A stretch of DNA of 64,000 bases from Actinacidiphila alni (GCF_900112845.1 NZ_FONG01000008.1:186001-250000); one strand, 5' to 3'. Counted from the stretch's first letter, positions 1 to 8,874 are shown. Notes: generated from the sequence alone by a model not told the origin. Made by a program: numbers and translations.

Positions 1-1878
1 ACCAGCCCGAACGGGCTGACCACCATTCCCACGCCGCCTCCGTGCAATCCGGCGTCCGACTGCACGGGCTACGACCAGTCGTGGAATTCGGTCGGTCAGA
101 TCCTCGCTCCGGGTGGTGCCACCGGCCCCAGCAGCCCTCCGAGCCTCATCACCGTGACCGGGACCAGCGGCCTCTGGTTCTATCCGGGAAGTTCGTCAGG
201 TGACTACCACTTGGGGAACGCCGTACGTCTCGGCACCGGCAACTGGTCGCACATGACCCTGGTCGCTCCCGGCACCGTCGGCGGCGCCCCCACTCTGTGG
301 GCCCGGGACGACGACACCGGGGTGCTGCACACCTATCCGCTGAGCTTCGACAGCAACGGTCTGCCCACCTCCCTCCTCACGCGTCCGGCGGACCGACCGC
401 TCGTCTCCGGTGTCGCCGGAGCCGACGGCGGCACGCTGTGCGCCGATGTCACGAGCTCGGACACGACCAAGGGCACAGCCATCCAGATGTTCGGCTGCAA
501 CCAGACCACCGCGCAGCGATGGACGATCGGCGCCGACAAGAGCGTACGCGCTCTGGGGAATTGCCTGGACGCCACACAGTCGGGCACGGCCAACGGGACA
601 CCGATCCAGCTCTACCCGTGCAATCAGACCGCGGCTCAGGAGTGGACACCCGGTCCTGGCGGAACGCTGAAGAACGCCGGGTCCGGACGGTGCCTCACCG
701 ATCCGAGCGGCAGTACCGCGCCGGGCACACAGCTCGTGCTGTGGGACTGCGGCAGCAGTGCCGCGTATCAGAACTGGGGTGCCGGCACCGCGGGTTCGCT
801 GGAGACTCCTGAAGCGCTGCTCCCGCTCAACTTCACCAAGGCGGTCTACCCCACCATCACCTCGCCCGGCGACGTCAACAGCGCGTCGAGCACCGGGTCC
901 TCGGTCAATCCGGACTCCAATCCCGACCTCTATGTCATCAACAACCGTGGGCGCGTCATCGAATTCCCTGGGGCCGCCCCCACGTCCGGCACGGCGCAGT
1001 TCGCCGGCTCCGTCGGTCTCGGCTATCTGACCAAGCCGGCTCCGGCCGACACCGCGGGCGACCTGAACGGTGACGGCATCGCCGACCTCCTCGCCATCGA
1101 CAACACGGGCCACCTGCGCTTCTACCCCGGAAGGAATTCGGGCAGGCCCGAGAACGGACCGACCATCGGCTCCGGATGGGCAGACGCGGACATCAGCCAT
1201 CACGGCGACTGGACCGGCGACGGCTATGAAGACCTGATCGCCCACCTCCCGAACGACAACACCCACTTGTGGCTCTATCCCGGCGACGGGACAGGCGACT
1301 TCGGTACGCGCCACCAGCTCAACCGTCCGGCAGGATCGCCCAGTTCCGACTGGTCGAAGACCACAGCGGTCATTTCCGCCGGGGATGTGAACCTCGATGC
1401 CTATCCCGACGTCCTGGCGGTCGAGAACGATCTCCTCTATCTCTTCCCCGGTACCGCGAGCGGTCAGCTCGCGTCCCCGAAGGTCATCGGTACCTCGGGT
1501 TGGGCCGGCCTCCAGCTCCTCGCTCCCGGCGATGTCAACGGTGACGGACTGGCCGACCTCTGGACCCGGAACCCCAGTACCGGAGTCGTCAATCAGTATG
1601 TGAACGACCCCGCCGATCCGCAGGGCCCCGGGTACCCCCTCGGCAGGGGCAGCAGCCGCATCGCGATCGGTTCCGGATTCAACTCGGCCACTCCCGGAGT
1701 GGCTGCGTCCGGTGACGGGAATGGTGACGGTCACCCGGATCTCTGGGCGACATGGACCGCGGACGACCATCTCCACTTCTATGCGGGCACCGGCTATGGC
1801 GCGGCGCCGCGCAGCTTCGACGCGTCGGAGGATGCGAGCGGAGGTGGCTGGACGACGGTGATCGACAGCATCGCGTGA
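1..1878 (+). CDS. Secreted ricin-lectin / VCBS (FG-GAP) repeat protein, 5'-truncated
   Basis: The reading frame is open from base 1 to a TGA at 1876-1878, so the start lies outside the window. About the second quarter of the visible part (roughly residues 140-265) is a ricin-type beta-trefoil lectin with paired Cys and QxW-like motifs such as AQRWTIG and AQEWTPG. The rest carries repeated Ca-binding-like motifs (GDLNGDGIADLLA, GDVNGDGLADLW, GDGNGDGHPDLW) typical of FG-GAP/VCBS beta-propellers. The expected role is an extracellular carbohydrate-binding protein; any catalytic domain would be upstream and cannot be seen. A strong hairpin follows the stop. GTG at 154 is an internal codon, not a convincing start. 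Confidence 0.85.
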   Translation, partial: TSPNGLTTIPTPPPCNPASDCTGYDQSWNSVGQILAPGGATGPSSPPSLITVTGTSGLWFYPGSSSGDYHLGNAVRLGTGNWSHMTLVAPGTVGGAPTLWARDDDTGVLHTYPLSFDSNGLPTSLLTRPADRPLVSGVAGADGGTLCADVTSSDTTKGTAIQMFGCNQTTAQRWTIGADKSVRALGNCLDATQSGTANGTPIQLYPCNQTAAQEWTPGPGGTLKNAGSGRCLTDPSGSTAPGTQLVLWDCGSSAAYQNWGAGTAGSLETPEALLPLNFTKAVYPTITSPGDVNSASSTGSSVNPDSNPDLYVINNRGRVIEFPGAAPTSGTAQFAGSVGLGYLTKPAPADTAGDLNGDGIADLLAIDNTGHLRFYPGRNSGRPENGPTIGSGWADADISHHGDWTGDGYEDLIAHLPNDNTHLWLYPGDGTGDFGTRHQLNRPAGSPSSDWSKTTAVISAGDVNLDAYPDVLAVENDLLYLFPGTASGQLASPKVIGTSGWAGLQLLAPGDVNGDGLADLWTRNPSTGVVNQYVNDPADPQGPGYPLGRGSSRIAIGSGFNSATPGVAASGDGNGDGHPDLWATWTADDHLHFYAGTGYGAAPRSFDASEDASGGGWTTVIDSIA

Positions 1879-1902
1879 TGCGGGCACGTCCGTGAAGGAC
1901 GG

Positions 1903-1941
1903 AAGGGGGGGCACCCGGGCGTCGTGCCCGGGTGCCCCCTT
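1903..1941. terminator. Intrinsic terminator-like hairpin
   Basis: Long G/C stem with arms around 1903-1920 and 1926-1941 and a 5-nt loop, just after the stop of the lectin gene and before the stop of the convergent gene. It probably serves both. Confidence 0.8.
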
Positions 1942-1980
1942 CGTCGTGTGAGGCCGCGGGTCAGGGTGCCGCGGGGCGGG

Positions 1981-3126
1981 TCAGAGCTGGGAGACGAAGT
2001 ACGGGGAGACGGTCATCCAGCCGTTGGCGCGGGCGCCGGTGAGGCGGCCGGTGGAGGACTGGGCGAGGGTGTACCAGGAGTCGACGTAGTCGGCGTCGTT
2101 GGTGTACCAGGAGGAGGGGATGGCGGCGAGGATGGCGTCGACGAGGGGGATGTAGGCGCCCTGGTCGGTGATGGTGAGGAGGGCGTCGGCGAGGGCCTTG
2201 GCGAGGTCGGCGTAGTTGGTGTCGCCGTCGTCCTCCATCATCACGACGTCGGCGAGGTTGTACTTGTAGTTGGACCAGTTGACCAGGATCTGGTTCGGGT
2301 AGTAGGTCGTGTGGTCGTCGTCGAGGTAGGGCATGTCGACGGTGTCGACGCGGACCTTGCCGTCGAGGCCGAAGCCGCTGACGATCGAGAAGATCTCGGC
2401 GTCGCCGAGGATCCAGGGCTCCTCGTCGTCGTTGAGGTAGACGGAGTCGACGCGGGTGGTCCAGAAGCCGGCGGTCTGCGGGGCCGCGGCGGCGGGCGCG
2501 TCGAGGCCGCGCGCGGTGAACTGCCGGTTCACGGTGGCGAGTCCGGCGGACACCGCCTTGGTGACGTCGATGTCGACGACGTAGACCGGCACGTCCGGCA
2601 CCGTACGCGAACTGAGCCTGTGGGCACGGCCGTTGCTGTCGTACGCGACCACGGCGGCGGCCTTCTCGTCGGTGCCCGCGGCGGCGACCAGTGGGCTCGC
2701 GGCCGAGCGCAGCAGCGAGTCCCGCATCGAGTCGGCGCCGAGCCGCAGCCGCAGCAGCGAACCGGTGTCCGCGGCAAGGCCCTTGGCGCGGACGATGCCG
2801 CGGTCGGCGGCGGTGACACGGGAGTTGAGGGCGGCGGGTGCGGCGGCCCGCGCGGTGAGCAAGGCGAGGTCCACCTGGGCGGAGCCGAGGGCGGCGGTAC
2901 GGACCTGGTCGCGCCAGGCGGGATCGGCGAGCGAGGCCGCGACCGTACGGGCGGTGGCGTCCTCGATACCGCTCACCGAGGCAGCACCAGAAGAACCAGC
3001 AGAACCAGAAGAAGGGGAAGTCGCGTGCGCCGCCGGTAAGGCGACGGCCTGGAGCGCGGTGAGCGAGGCGGCGCAGAGCGCGAGGGCGACCGCGCCGCGG
3101 CGCGCGGGGGTGAGAGCGAAGTGCAC
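1981..3126 (-). CDS. Secreted protein of unknown function (possibly DUF3103-like)
   Basis: 381 aa from the GTG at 3126-3124, chosen because GGAGG lies 5 nt upstream and the product then begins with a classic signal peptide: short polar start, hydrophobic stretch AVALALCAASLTALQAVAL, and cleavage near AHA. The longer frame upstream has no ribosome site. The mature protein has an Ala-rich first half and a C-terminal half rich in acidic and aromatic residues (DDEEPW, YLDDDHTTYY, NWSNYKYN). I recall similar proteins under DUF3103, but this is from memory. No catalytic motif was recognised. A plausible promoter (TTGTGG, 17 nt, CATTCT) lies about 100 nt upstream. Confidence 0.8.
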   Translation of the reverse strand: MHFALTPARRGAVALALCAASLTALQAVALPAAHATSPSSGSAGSSGAASVSGIEDATARTVAASLADPAWRDQVRTAALGSAQVDLALLTARAAAPAALNSRVTAADRGIVRAKGLAADTGSLLRLRLGADSMRDSLLRSAASPLVAAAGTDEKAAAVVAYDSNGRAHRLSSRTVPDVPVYVVDIDVTKAVSAGLATVNRQFTARGLDAPAAAAPQTAGFWTTRVDSVYLNDDEEPWILGDAEIFSIVSGFGLDGKVRVDTVDMPYLDDDHTTYYPNQILVNWSNYKYNLADVVMMEDDGDTNYADLAKALADALLTITDQGAYIPLVDAILAAIPSSWYTNDADYVDSWYTLAQSSTGRLTGARANGWMTVSPYFVSQL

Positions 3127-3325
3127 AGGATCCTCCGGAAGGCGTGGGGCCGGAACAGGAGCGAGTTCCATGCGAGCTGTGCGAGGCGTTCTATGCGGGT
3201 AGACACAGCGACTCCCAGCAGAATGTCCGTAGCATGCCAAATCCACAAGACCGTTCTCCGGCCACTTCCGGAACACAGGACGACGACGCGGCACAAGCGG
3301 CACAACAGGAAAACGGGACAACGGA

Positions 3326-3353
3326 AAGGGGCACCCCCGAGGGGGTGCCCCTT
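3326..3353. terminator. Intrinsic terminator hairpin
   Basis: Near-perfect 13-bp stem (3326-3338 with 3341-3353), ending in T residues when read on the minus strand. It lies downstream of the small minus-strand gene at 3395-3631 and upstream of the secreted protein. Confidence 0.8.
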
Positions 3354-3394
3354 CCTCACGTCACGTCAGGGTGACGGCCGTCAGGCGACGGGCG

Positions 3395-3631
3395 TCAGGC
3401 CCAGTCGTCCTGGTCGGCGGCGTCGCTCGACTCCTGGCCCAGGCGCTCGCGGGCCTGGTCCTCGAAGTCGGAGCGGCGGTCCTGCTGCCCCTGCTCCTGC
3501 TGGGTGCCGCGCTCCATGTCGCGCGCGTCGTCCGCGGACTCAGCCGCCTTGTCACGCTGCTCGCCGGCGGCACCCTTGGCCTTGTCGGCGAACTCGTTGG
3601 CCTTGTCCTTGAACTGGTCGAAAGCGCCCAT
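3395..3631 (-). CDS. Small hydrophilic stress/antitoxin-like protein (CsbD- or Rv0909-like)
   Basis: 78 aa, Lys/Glu/Gln/Asp-rich, without Cys or hydrophobic segments, starting MGAFDQFKDKANEFADKAKG. The N-terminal helical KDKAxE repeats resemble small CsbD-type stress proteins and the Rv0909-type antitoxins. No toxin gene is adjacent, so a general stress protein is the safer reading. AGGAGG sits 7 nt before the ATG. It is followed by its own terminator and is separated from the SDR operon by about 130 nt, so it is probably a monocistronic unit. The family assignment is weak. Confidence 0.75.
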   Translation of the reverse strand: MGAFDQFKDKANEFADKAKGAAGEQRDKAAESADDARDMERGTQQEQGQQDRRSDFEDQARERLGQESSDAADQDDWA

Positions 3632-3767
3632 GATTCACTCCTCCTGGAGTTTGTGGGGTTGGGGCCTCGACCAGACTTACACGGGTCGACAAAGTGCGCA
3701 TCTCGGGGCGAAAAGCCCAGCTCAACAGGGGTTTTCAGGTCACTGAGCGTGACGGTGACGCGATCCG

Positions 3768-4718
3768 TCAGGAGGCCCCGCCCGAGCCGCCCGCCGACAC
3801 CCCCGGCACCCCCGCCGCCCTCGCCGTCTCGTCCGCCTCGCCTCCCCGGCCGACGAGCCCGCGCCGCCCGCCGCCGCCCGCCGCGAGCGCCGGTTCGACC
3901 CGCCGCATCTGCCGCTGCCCGAGCGGCCCGCCGATGAGCGAGGGCAGATACCCCCGGATCGGCTGCATGCCGCGCAGCCACGCCTGCCCGTAGACATGCG
4001 CCGAGCGCCGTACGATCCCGGCGGCGATCCGCTCGACGGCGGGCTCCAGCGGATAGGTGCGGTTGGTCGGCCAGGGCAGCTTGGAGCGCAGGTCGCGCAG
4101 CACGGTGTCCTCGTCGGCGCCGCGCACCATGTCGGTGTCGGTCCAGCTCAGGTAGCCGACGCCGACCTTGACGCCCTTGTGCCCGACCTCGCCGCGCAGG
4201 CAGTGCGCGAACGCCTCGACACCCGATTTGCTCGCGCAGTACGCGGCCATCAGGGGGGCGGGGGTGAGCGCGGCCAGCGAGGCGATCTGCAGCAGATAGC
4301 CGCGCGAGCGCAGCAGCTCGGGCAGGAAGGCGCGCGCGGTGGTGACGCTGCCGAGCAGATTGACGTGGATGACGCGGTCGAACGCCTCGGGGTCGGAGTC
4401 GAGGAGCGGGCCGCCGGTGGCGACCCCGGCGTTCGCGACGACGACGTCCACCCGGCCGAAACGGTCCGCCACCTCCCGCGCGACCGCCGCCATCGCCTCC
4501 CGGTCGGTGACGTCGGCTGTCCACCAGGCGGCGCGCGGCCCGATCGACTCGGCGACGCCCTTCAGCTCGTCCGGCTCCAGGCCGACCAGGGCAAGCGTCG
4601 CGCCGCGCGCGGCGAGCTTGCGCGCGAGCAGCGCGCCCACCCCGCGCGCCGCCCCGGTGACCACCACGACCTGCCCGTCGAGCGACGACGTGCCCGAAGT
4701 ACCCGTACGGCTGCTCAT
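3768..4718 (-). CDS. Short-chain dehydrogenase/reductase (third gene of BVMO operon)
   Basis: 316 aa from the ATG at 4718-4716. Rossmann motif TGAARGVG at residues 21-28, NAG at 96-98, and catalytic Ser147, Tyr160 and Lys164 (YCASK), so it is a classical SDR with intact active site. The C-terminal about 40 residues are Gly/Ala/Arg-rich and probably disordered. Its ATG overlaps the TGA of the upstream hydrolase (ATGA), so translation is coupled. In this operon it would oxidise the alcohol released after Baeyer-Villiger oxidation and ester hydrolysis, or handle a related alcohol/ketone. The substrate is not predictable. The order monooxygenase, esterase, SDR recalls the mycobacterial mymA operon. 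Confidence 0.92.
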   Translation of the reverse strand: MSSRTGTSGTSSLDGQVVVVTGAARGVGALLARKLAARGATLALVGLEPDELKGVAESIGPRAAWWTADVTDREAMAAVAREVADRFGRVDVVVANAGVATGGPLLDSDPEAFDRVIHVNLLGSVTTARAFLPELLRSRGYLLQIASLAALTPAPLMAAYCASKSGVEAFAHCLRGEVGHKGVKVGVGYLSWTDTDMVRGADEDTVLRDLRSKLPWPTNRTYPLEPAVERIAAGIVRRSAHVYGQAWLRGMQPIRGYLPSLIGGPLGQRQMRRVEPALAAGGGGRRGLVGRGGEADETARAAGVPGVSAGGSGGAS

Positions 4719-5722
4719 GCGCTCTTCTCCTCTGTACGTATGTCCATACGTATGTCCGTACGTGCGGCTTCCTCCGATACGCCGGCGCCTTCCTCGGACG
4801 CCCCGGCAGCCGCCTGATACGTCGCGGCCAGCGACCGTACGGCCGCCTCCACCGCCGCCGCGTCCTCGATCGGCGTCATGTGGCCGAGGCCCGGCAGCTC
4901 GATCAGGTCGACGCAGTCGGGAAGAGCCGCGGCCATGCCGTGCGCGTGCACCGGCGGGGTGAGCTTGTCGGCGGTGCCGACCAGGACGGTGGTGGGCGCG
5001 GTGAGCGCGGCCAGTTCCGCGTCGAGGTCGAGCACGGCGAGCACCCGGCCCCATTCGGAGCGCTGCCGGGACCGGCAGGCGTGCACGACCCGGGCGGTGA
5101 ACGCCGCCTGGTCGCGGGTCGAACCGGGCGCCATCACCCCGTACTTGAGGGCCGCGCGGGACAGCGGCGTGACCGGACCCAGCGGCAGCCGCGACACCAG
5201 CAGCTGCCGGTGCACGGCCCGCCGCACGCGCCGGGAGCTGAAGCGCGGCGGCAGCACCCGGGTGCTGCCGAGCAGCCGCCCGCTGCCGGTGCTGGCCAGC
5301 AGCACCGCCGCCGTACGGTCGCTGACGGCGGCCCGGCCGGACGCCGCCATGATCGTCATACCGCCCATCGAGTGCCCGACGAGCACGGCTTTCTCACCGC
5401 CGTAGGGGCCACCGCCGCCCGGCAGCACGGCGGTCAGCACGGCCTCCAGGTCGTCGGCGAGCTGCCGCGTCCCGTACGAGGAGCGGGCGGCCGGATACGT
5501 GCTGCGGCCGTGCCCGCGCTGGTCGTACGCGATCACCCGGAAGTCGGCGGCCAGCCGGCGCACCACCGGCGCCCAGAAGAGCGTGGAGCAGGTCCAGCCG
5601 TGCGAGAGGACGATCGGCGGGCCGTCGGCGCGGCCGTACTCCTCGACATGGATGCGGGTGCCGTCCGCGGAGACGACGGACAGCTCGCGGCGCGGGCGTA
5701 CCGCTTCGTAGGGCACGGTCAT
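4715..5722 (-). CDS. Alpha/beta hydrolase (esterase) of the BVMO operon
   Basis: 335 aa. Oxyanion HGW at 41-43, nucleophile elbow GHSMGG with Ser118, probable acid Asp252 and His281 (GLGHMTP), so the catalytic triad is complete. Start ATG at 5722-5720 overlaps the TGA of the monooxygenase gene, and its own TGA overlaps the ATG of the SDR gene. The likely role is cleavage of the ester or lactone made by the upstream Baeyer-Villiger enzyme; this is inferred from context. The C-terminal tail (about residues 300-335) is acidic and contains a short repeat of TDIRMDIRT type encoded by a direct repeat near 4735-4760. Confidence 0.92.
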   Translation of the reverse strand: MTVPYEAVRPRRELSVVSADGTRIHVEEYGRADGPPIVLSHGWTCSTLFWAPVVRRLAADFRVIAYDQRGHGRSTYPAARSSYGTRQLADDLEAVLTAVLPGGGGPYGGEKAVLVGHSMGGMTIMAASGRAAVSDRTAAVLLASTGSGRLLGSTRVLPPRFSSRRVRRAVHRQLLVSRLPLGPVTPLSRAALKYGVMAPGSTRDQAAFTARVVHACRSRQRSEWGRVLAVLDLDAELAALTAPTTVLVGTADKLTPPVHAHGMAAALPDCVDLIELPGLGHMTPIEDAAAVEAAVRSLAATYQAAAGASEEGAGVSEEAARTDIRMDIRTEEKSA

Positions 5723-7230
5723 GAGACGGCCTCGACCTTCTCGGCCACGGAAGGCCGTTCGCCGGCCGCGGCCAGCACCTCGTACTCCGAGAGCTTCAAC
5801 TGCCGTGTGGCGCGCCGGAATTCGGCGGTGGTGCCGGGCCAGGCGGTGGTGTTGCGGCCGTTGGCGTCCAGATACCAGCTCTTGCAGCCGCCGGTGTTCC
5901 AGACCGTACGCGCGGCGCGCCGCTGCATCTCCTCGTTCCAGGCGGTGACGGCCTCGGGCCTGGCGGTCAGGGCCGCGGCGCCGGTCGCGTCGAGCGTGCG
6001 CATGAAGTCGGCGACGTAGTTCAGCGACGACTCGATCATCAGGATCATCGAGCTGTTCCCGAGGCCGGTGTTGGGGCCGATGATGAACAGCAGATTGGGG
6101 AAGCCGTCGACGGCGCAGCCGCGCAGCGCCGCCATGCCGTCCTTCCAGTGCTCGGCGAGCGTACGGCCGTCGGCGCCGATCACCCGGTCGCCGATCGGCA
6201 TGTCCGTGACGTGGAAACCGGTGCCGAAGACGATCGCGTCGACCTCGCGCTCGGTGCCGTCCGCGGTGACGATCGTCGAGCCGCGCACCTCGGTGAGGGC
6301 GGAGGTGACGACCTCGGTGTTGGGCTGAGCGAGCGCCGGATAGTAGGTGTTGGACAGCAGGATCCGTTTGCAGCCGATGGTGTAGTCGGGGGTGAGGCGG
6401 GCGCGCAGCTCCGGGTCCTTCACCGACCGCTTGAGGTGGTTGGCGGCGATCCGCTCGGCAGCCTTGAGGAGTTTCGGGTGCCGGACGAAGGCGCCGACCT
6501 GGAACTCCCTGATCAGCCACAGCAGTCCGCGGCGCGCCTTGGCGGTGGCCGGGACCTTGCCGTGCAGCCAGCGTTCGGCGGTGCTGACGCCGCGGTCGAC
6601 GCGCGGCATCACCCACGGCGGGGTGCGCTGCACGACGGTCAGGCTCGCGACCTCCGGCTGGATGGCCGGCACGATCTGGATCGCGGACGCGCCCGTGCCG
6701 ACCATCGCCACGCGCTTGCCCTTGAGGTCGAAGTCGTGGTCCCAGCGCGAGGAGTGGAAGACCCGGCCGGGGAACTCCTCGATCCCGGGGATGTCGGGGA
6801 TCTTGGGATCGGACAGCGGTCCGGTCGCGGAGACGACGACGTCGGCGGTCAACTCGCCCGCCGCCGTGGTCAGATGCCAGCGGTTCGCGTCGCCGTCCCA
6901 ACGGGCCTGCCGTACCTCGGCGTTGAACCGCAGATGCGGGCGGAGCCCGAAGGTGTCGGTGACGCGCTCCAGATACGCCCGGATGTGCTCCTGACCCGAA
7001 AAGGCGCGCGGCCAGTCGGGGTTGGGGGCGAAGGAGAAGGAGTACAGATGCGACGGTACGTCGCAGGCGCAGCCCGGATAGCTGTTGTCGCGCCAGGTCC
7101 CGCCGACCGCGTCGGCGCGCTCCAGGACCACGAAGTCGGTGATCCCCTCGCGCCGCAGCCGCACCGCGGCTCCGAGACCGCCGAACCCGGACCCGATCAC
7201 CGCCACCCGCACGTGTTCGAGCTCGTCCAT
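5719..7230 (-). CDS. Flavin-binding Baeyer-Villiger-type monooxygenase
   Basis: 503 aa. FAD-binding GSGFGG at 13-18, the Baeyer-Villiger fingerprint FxGxxxHxxxWD intact at 153-164 (FPGRVFHSSRWD), then a second nucleotide-binding motif GTGASA at 178-183 for NADPH. Type I BVMOs insert oxygen next to a ketone to give an ester. First gene of a three-gene coupled operon with the hydrolase and SDR. ATG at 7230-7228 has an AGGCGGT-like site upstream. The divergent MerR gene and a 20-nt dyad at 7310-7329 suggest inducible control. Substrate could be a cyclic or long-chain ketone; similar mycobacterial enzymes act in lipid modification. Confidence 0.93.
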   Translation of the reverse strand: MDELEHVRVAVIGSGFGGLGAAVRLRREGITDFVVLERADAVGGTWRDNSYPGCACDVPSHLYSFSFAPNPDWPRAFSGQEHIRAYLERVTDTFGLRPHLRFNAEVRQARWDGDANRWHLTTAAGELTADVVVSATGPLSDPKIPDIPGIEEFPGRVFHSSRWDHDFDLKGKRVAMVGTGASAIQIVPAIQPEVASLTVVQRTPPWVMPRVDRGVSTAERWLHGKVPATAKARRGLLWLIREFQVGAFVRHPKLLKAAERIAANHLKRSVKDPELRARLTPDYTIGCKRILLSNTYYPALAQPNTEVVTSALTEVRGSTIVTADGTEREVDAIVFGTGFHVTDMPIGDRVIGADGRTLAEHWKDGMAALRGCAVDGFPNLLFIIGPNTGLGNSSMILMIESSLNYVADFMRTLDATGAAALTARPEAVTAWNEEMQRRAARTVWNTGGCKSWYLDANGRNTTAWPGTTAEFRRATRQLKLSEYEVLAAAGERPSVAEKVEAVS

Positions 7231-7309
7231 GGCACCGCCTTCCCTGTTCCGCACGCATTGTGTACGACCGGCGCCCGCTCCCCCGTCGCCGACCGACTCC
7301 CGATCAATC

Positions 7310-7329
7310 GTGCCAGCAAACACTGGCAC
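7310..7329. promoter_or_regulatory. Inverted repeat between BVMO operon and merR, candidate operator
   Basis: Perfect 7-bp dyad GTGCCAG-N6-CTGGCAC, 80 nt upstream of the monooxygenase start and 217 nt upstream of the MerR start. It is the only strong dyad in the 315-nt divergent region. The rest of the region (7340-7530) is G/C-rich with imperfect repeats of GGGCCG/CCGGAC type and no gene. MerR-type or another dimeric regulator is the likely binder. Confidence 0.6.
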
Positions 7330-7533
7330 GGTTCGGACTGTAGACCATGCCGGGTTACCTCCGGTAGGGGTCGGCACGTATCCGGGGCCGCGATCCGGAC
7401 GGGCCGGGGCCGTAAACCGGACGTGGCCGAGGCCGCGACCCGGGCGGGTCCGGGGCCGTACGAGTCCGTACGAAGGCCGCCTTCCGCCGGAATACCTGCC
7501 CAGGGGCGGGACCGTACGATCGCGCGCACCGCA

Positions 7534-7548
7534 TAGGCTGGCGGCGTG
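7534..7548 (+). promoter_or_regulatory. Candidate -10 box and leaderless start of merR
   Basis: TAGGCT at 7534-7539 matches an actinobacterial -10 element and places transcription start about at the GTG of 7546. No Shine-Dalgarno precedes that GTG, so the mRNA is probably leaderless. Confidence 0.45.
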
Positions 7549-8529
7549 GACGACAGCCAGGTGGACGGCGGGAACGGCGGGGACGACAACGTCGTCGTCG
7601 GAGAGCGCGAGTACCGCGTCGAGGAGCTGGCCAAGGCGGCCGGCATCCCCGTCAGGACGCTGCGCTTCTACCGCGAGCGCCGCCTGCTGCCGCCGCCGCG
7701 CCGCGACGGCCGGATCGCCTGGTACTCCGAGGCGCACCTCGCGCGGCTGCGCACCATCGGCGGACTGCTGGAGCGCGGCCACACCCTCGGCGGCATCGCC
7801 GAGCTGATCGCCGCGTGGGAGAACGGCCGTACCCTCGGCGGCGTCGCCGAACTCCTAGGCCTGGAGGACGCGCTCACCGCGCCCTGGTCGGAGGAGACCC
7901 CCGTCCGGCTCACCCCCGAGGAGCTGGCCGACTACTTCGGCGAGGACGTCACCCCGGAGAATCTGACGGCCTCCCTCGACCTCGGCTACATCGGCGTCGA
8001 CGGCGAGAACGTCGTGCACGTCAGCCGCCGGCTGCTCGACGCGTCCGCCGCGCTGGTCCACGAGGGCGTGCCGCTGGCCGCCGTACTGGAAGCCGGGCGC
8101 GAGGTGCGCGGGCACGTCGACGCGCTCGCCGAACTCTTCACGCAGGTCATCCGTACTCATGTGATCGGCGCGATGGACGAGCTGCCGCCCGCCGAGGCGC
8201 ACCGCATCGCCGAGTCCCTGCAACGCCTGCGGCCGCTGGCCAAGAACATCGTCGACGCGGAGATGGGGCTCGCGATGGAGCGGCGGGTGCGCGTCGAGAT
8301 CGACGCGTGGCTGCGGCGGCAGGCGGAACGGGCGGACGCCGAAGGCCCTGGGACTTCCGGGGCGCCCGAAGGTCCAGGGACCTCCAAGGCTCCCGAAGGT
8401 CCTGGGATTCCCGCAGGCCCCGAGACGTCGGCTGGTCCTGGTGATCCCGGCGGTCCCGGCGATACCGGAGGTCCCGACGGTTCCGGCGACACCGGAGGTC
8501 CTGGCGGTCCCGGCGGTTCCGGCGTCTGA
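7546..8529 (+). CDS. MerR-family regulator with collagen-like Gly/Pro tail
   Basis: 327 aa. N-terminal winged helix-turn-helix of the MerR class (YRVEELAKAAGIPVRTLRFY, about residues 25-44, followed by RERRLLPPP). A helical middle follows, and from about residue 262 to the end runs a low-complexity tail of G-x-x and PGxxG units rich in Gly, Pro, Ser and Thr. There is no metal-binding Cys pattern, so a drug/organic-ligand type is more likely than a metal sensor. It is divergent from the BVMO operon and is its likely regulator. The tail is encoded by imperfect repeats (8340-8525) and is unusual for this family; it may be a disordered extension. Confidence 0.88.
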   Translation: MDDSQVDGGNGGDDNVVVGEREYRVEELAKAAGIPVRTLRFYRERRLLPPPRRDGRIAWYSEAHLARLRTIGGLLERGHTLGGIAELIAAWENGRTLGGVAELLGLEDALTAPWSEETPVRLTPEELADYFGEDVTPENLTASLDLGYIGVDGENVVHVSRRLLDASAALVHEGVPLAAVLEAGREVRGHVDALAELFTQVIRTHVIGAMDELPPAEAHRIAESLQRLRPLAKNIVDAEMGLAMERRVRVEIDAWLRRQAERADAEGPGTSGAPEGPGTSKAPEGPGIPAGPETSAGPGDPGGPGDTGGPDGSGDTGGPGGPGGSGV

Positions 8530-8607
8530 CCCGTCACATCGCGAGCGCCGCGCCGCGCGACCTGCGAGAGTGGACGTTGAAAGCCGTACCGACCCGGGAG
8601 GTGCCCC

Positions 8608-8874
8608 GTGCAACAGCCCAACGACTCCACGGCAGACCAGGCCATTCTCGGCCGGATCAGCGCGATGGTCGCGGACGAGAAGGCGCTGCGCGAACTGCTC
8701 GCCGCAGGCAGCATCGACGGCGCGACGGAGCACGAGCGGCTCGCCGCCCTGGAACGCGAACTCGACCAGTGCTGGGACCTGCTGCGCCAGCGCCGCGCCC
8801 TGGTCCGGGCGGGCGAGGACCCGGGCGACGCGAAGGTCAGGCCGTCCTCCACCGTCGAGAACTACCGCTCATGA
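8608..8874 (+). CDS. DUF2630 family protein
   Basis: 88 aa helical protein with the pattern of DUF2630: ILGRIS near the N-terminus, LAALERELDQCWDLLRQRRA, then RPSSTVENY at the end. Function unknown. GTG start at 8608 with GGGAGGT 6 nt upstream. Its TGA overlaps the ATG of the next gene (ATGA), so both are translated together. The pairing with a small acetyltransferase is a common actinobacterial arrangement as far as I recall. Confidence 0.88.
   Translation: MQQPNDSTADQAILGRISAMVADEKALRELLAAGSIDGATEHERLAALERELDQCWDLLRQRRALVRAGEDPGDAKVRPSSTVENYRS

Noticed and set aside
196..1914. 572-codon antisense frame opposite the lectin/VCBS gene
   Set aside because: Shadow frame in high-GC DNA; Arg/Gly/Val-rich with no domain, whereas the plus strand has clear families.
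5723..7258. Long upstream extension of the hydrolase frame
   Set aside because: Arg-rich nonsense opposite codon position of the monooxygenase; the real hydrolase starts at 5722.
8340..8525. Possible CRISPR-like repeat
   Set aside because: Repeats are imperfect, without spacers, and encode the Gly/Pro tail of the MerR protein.
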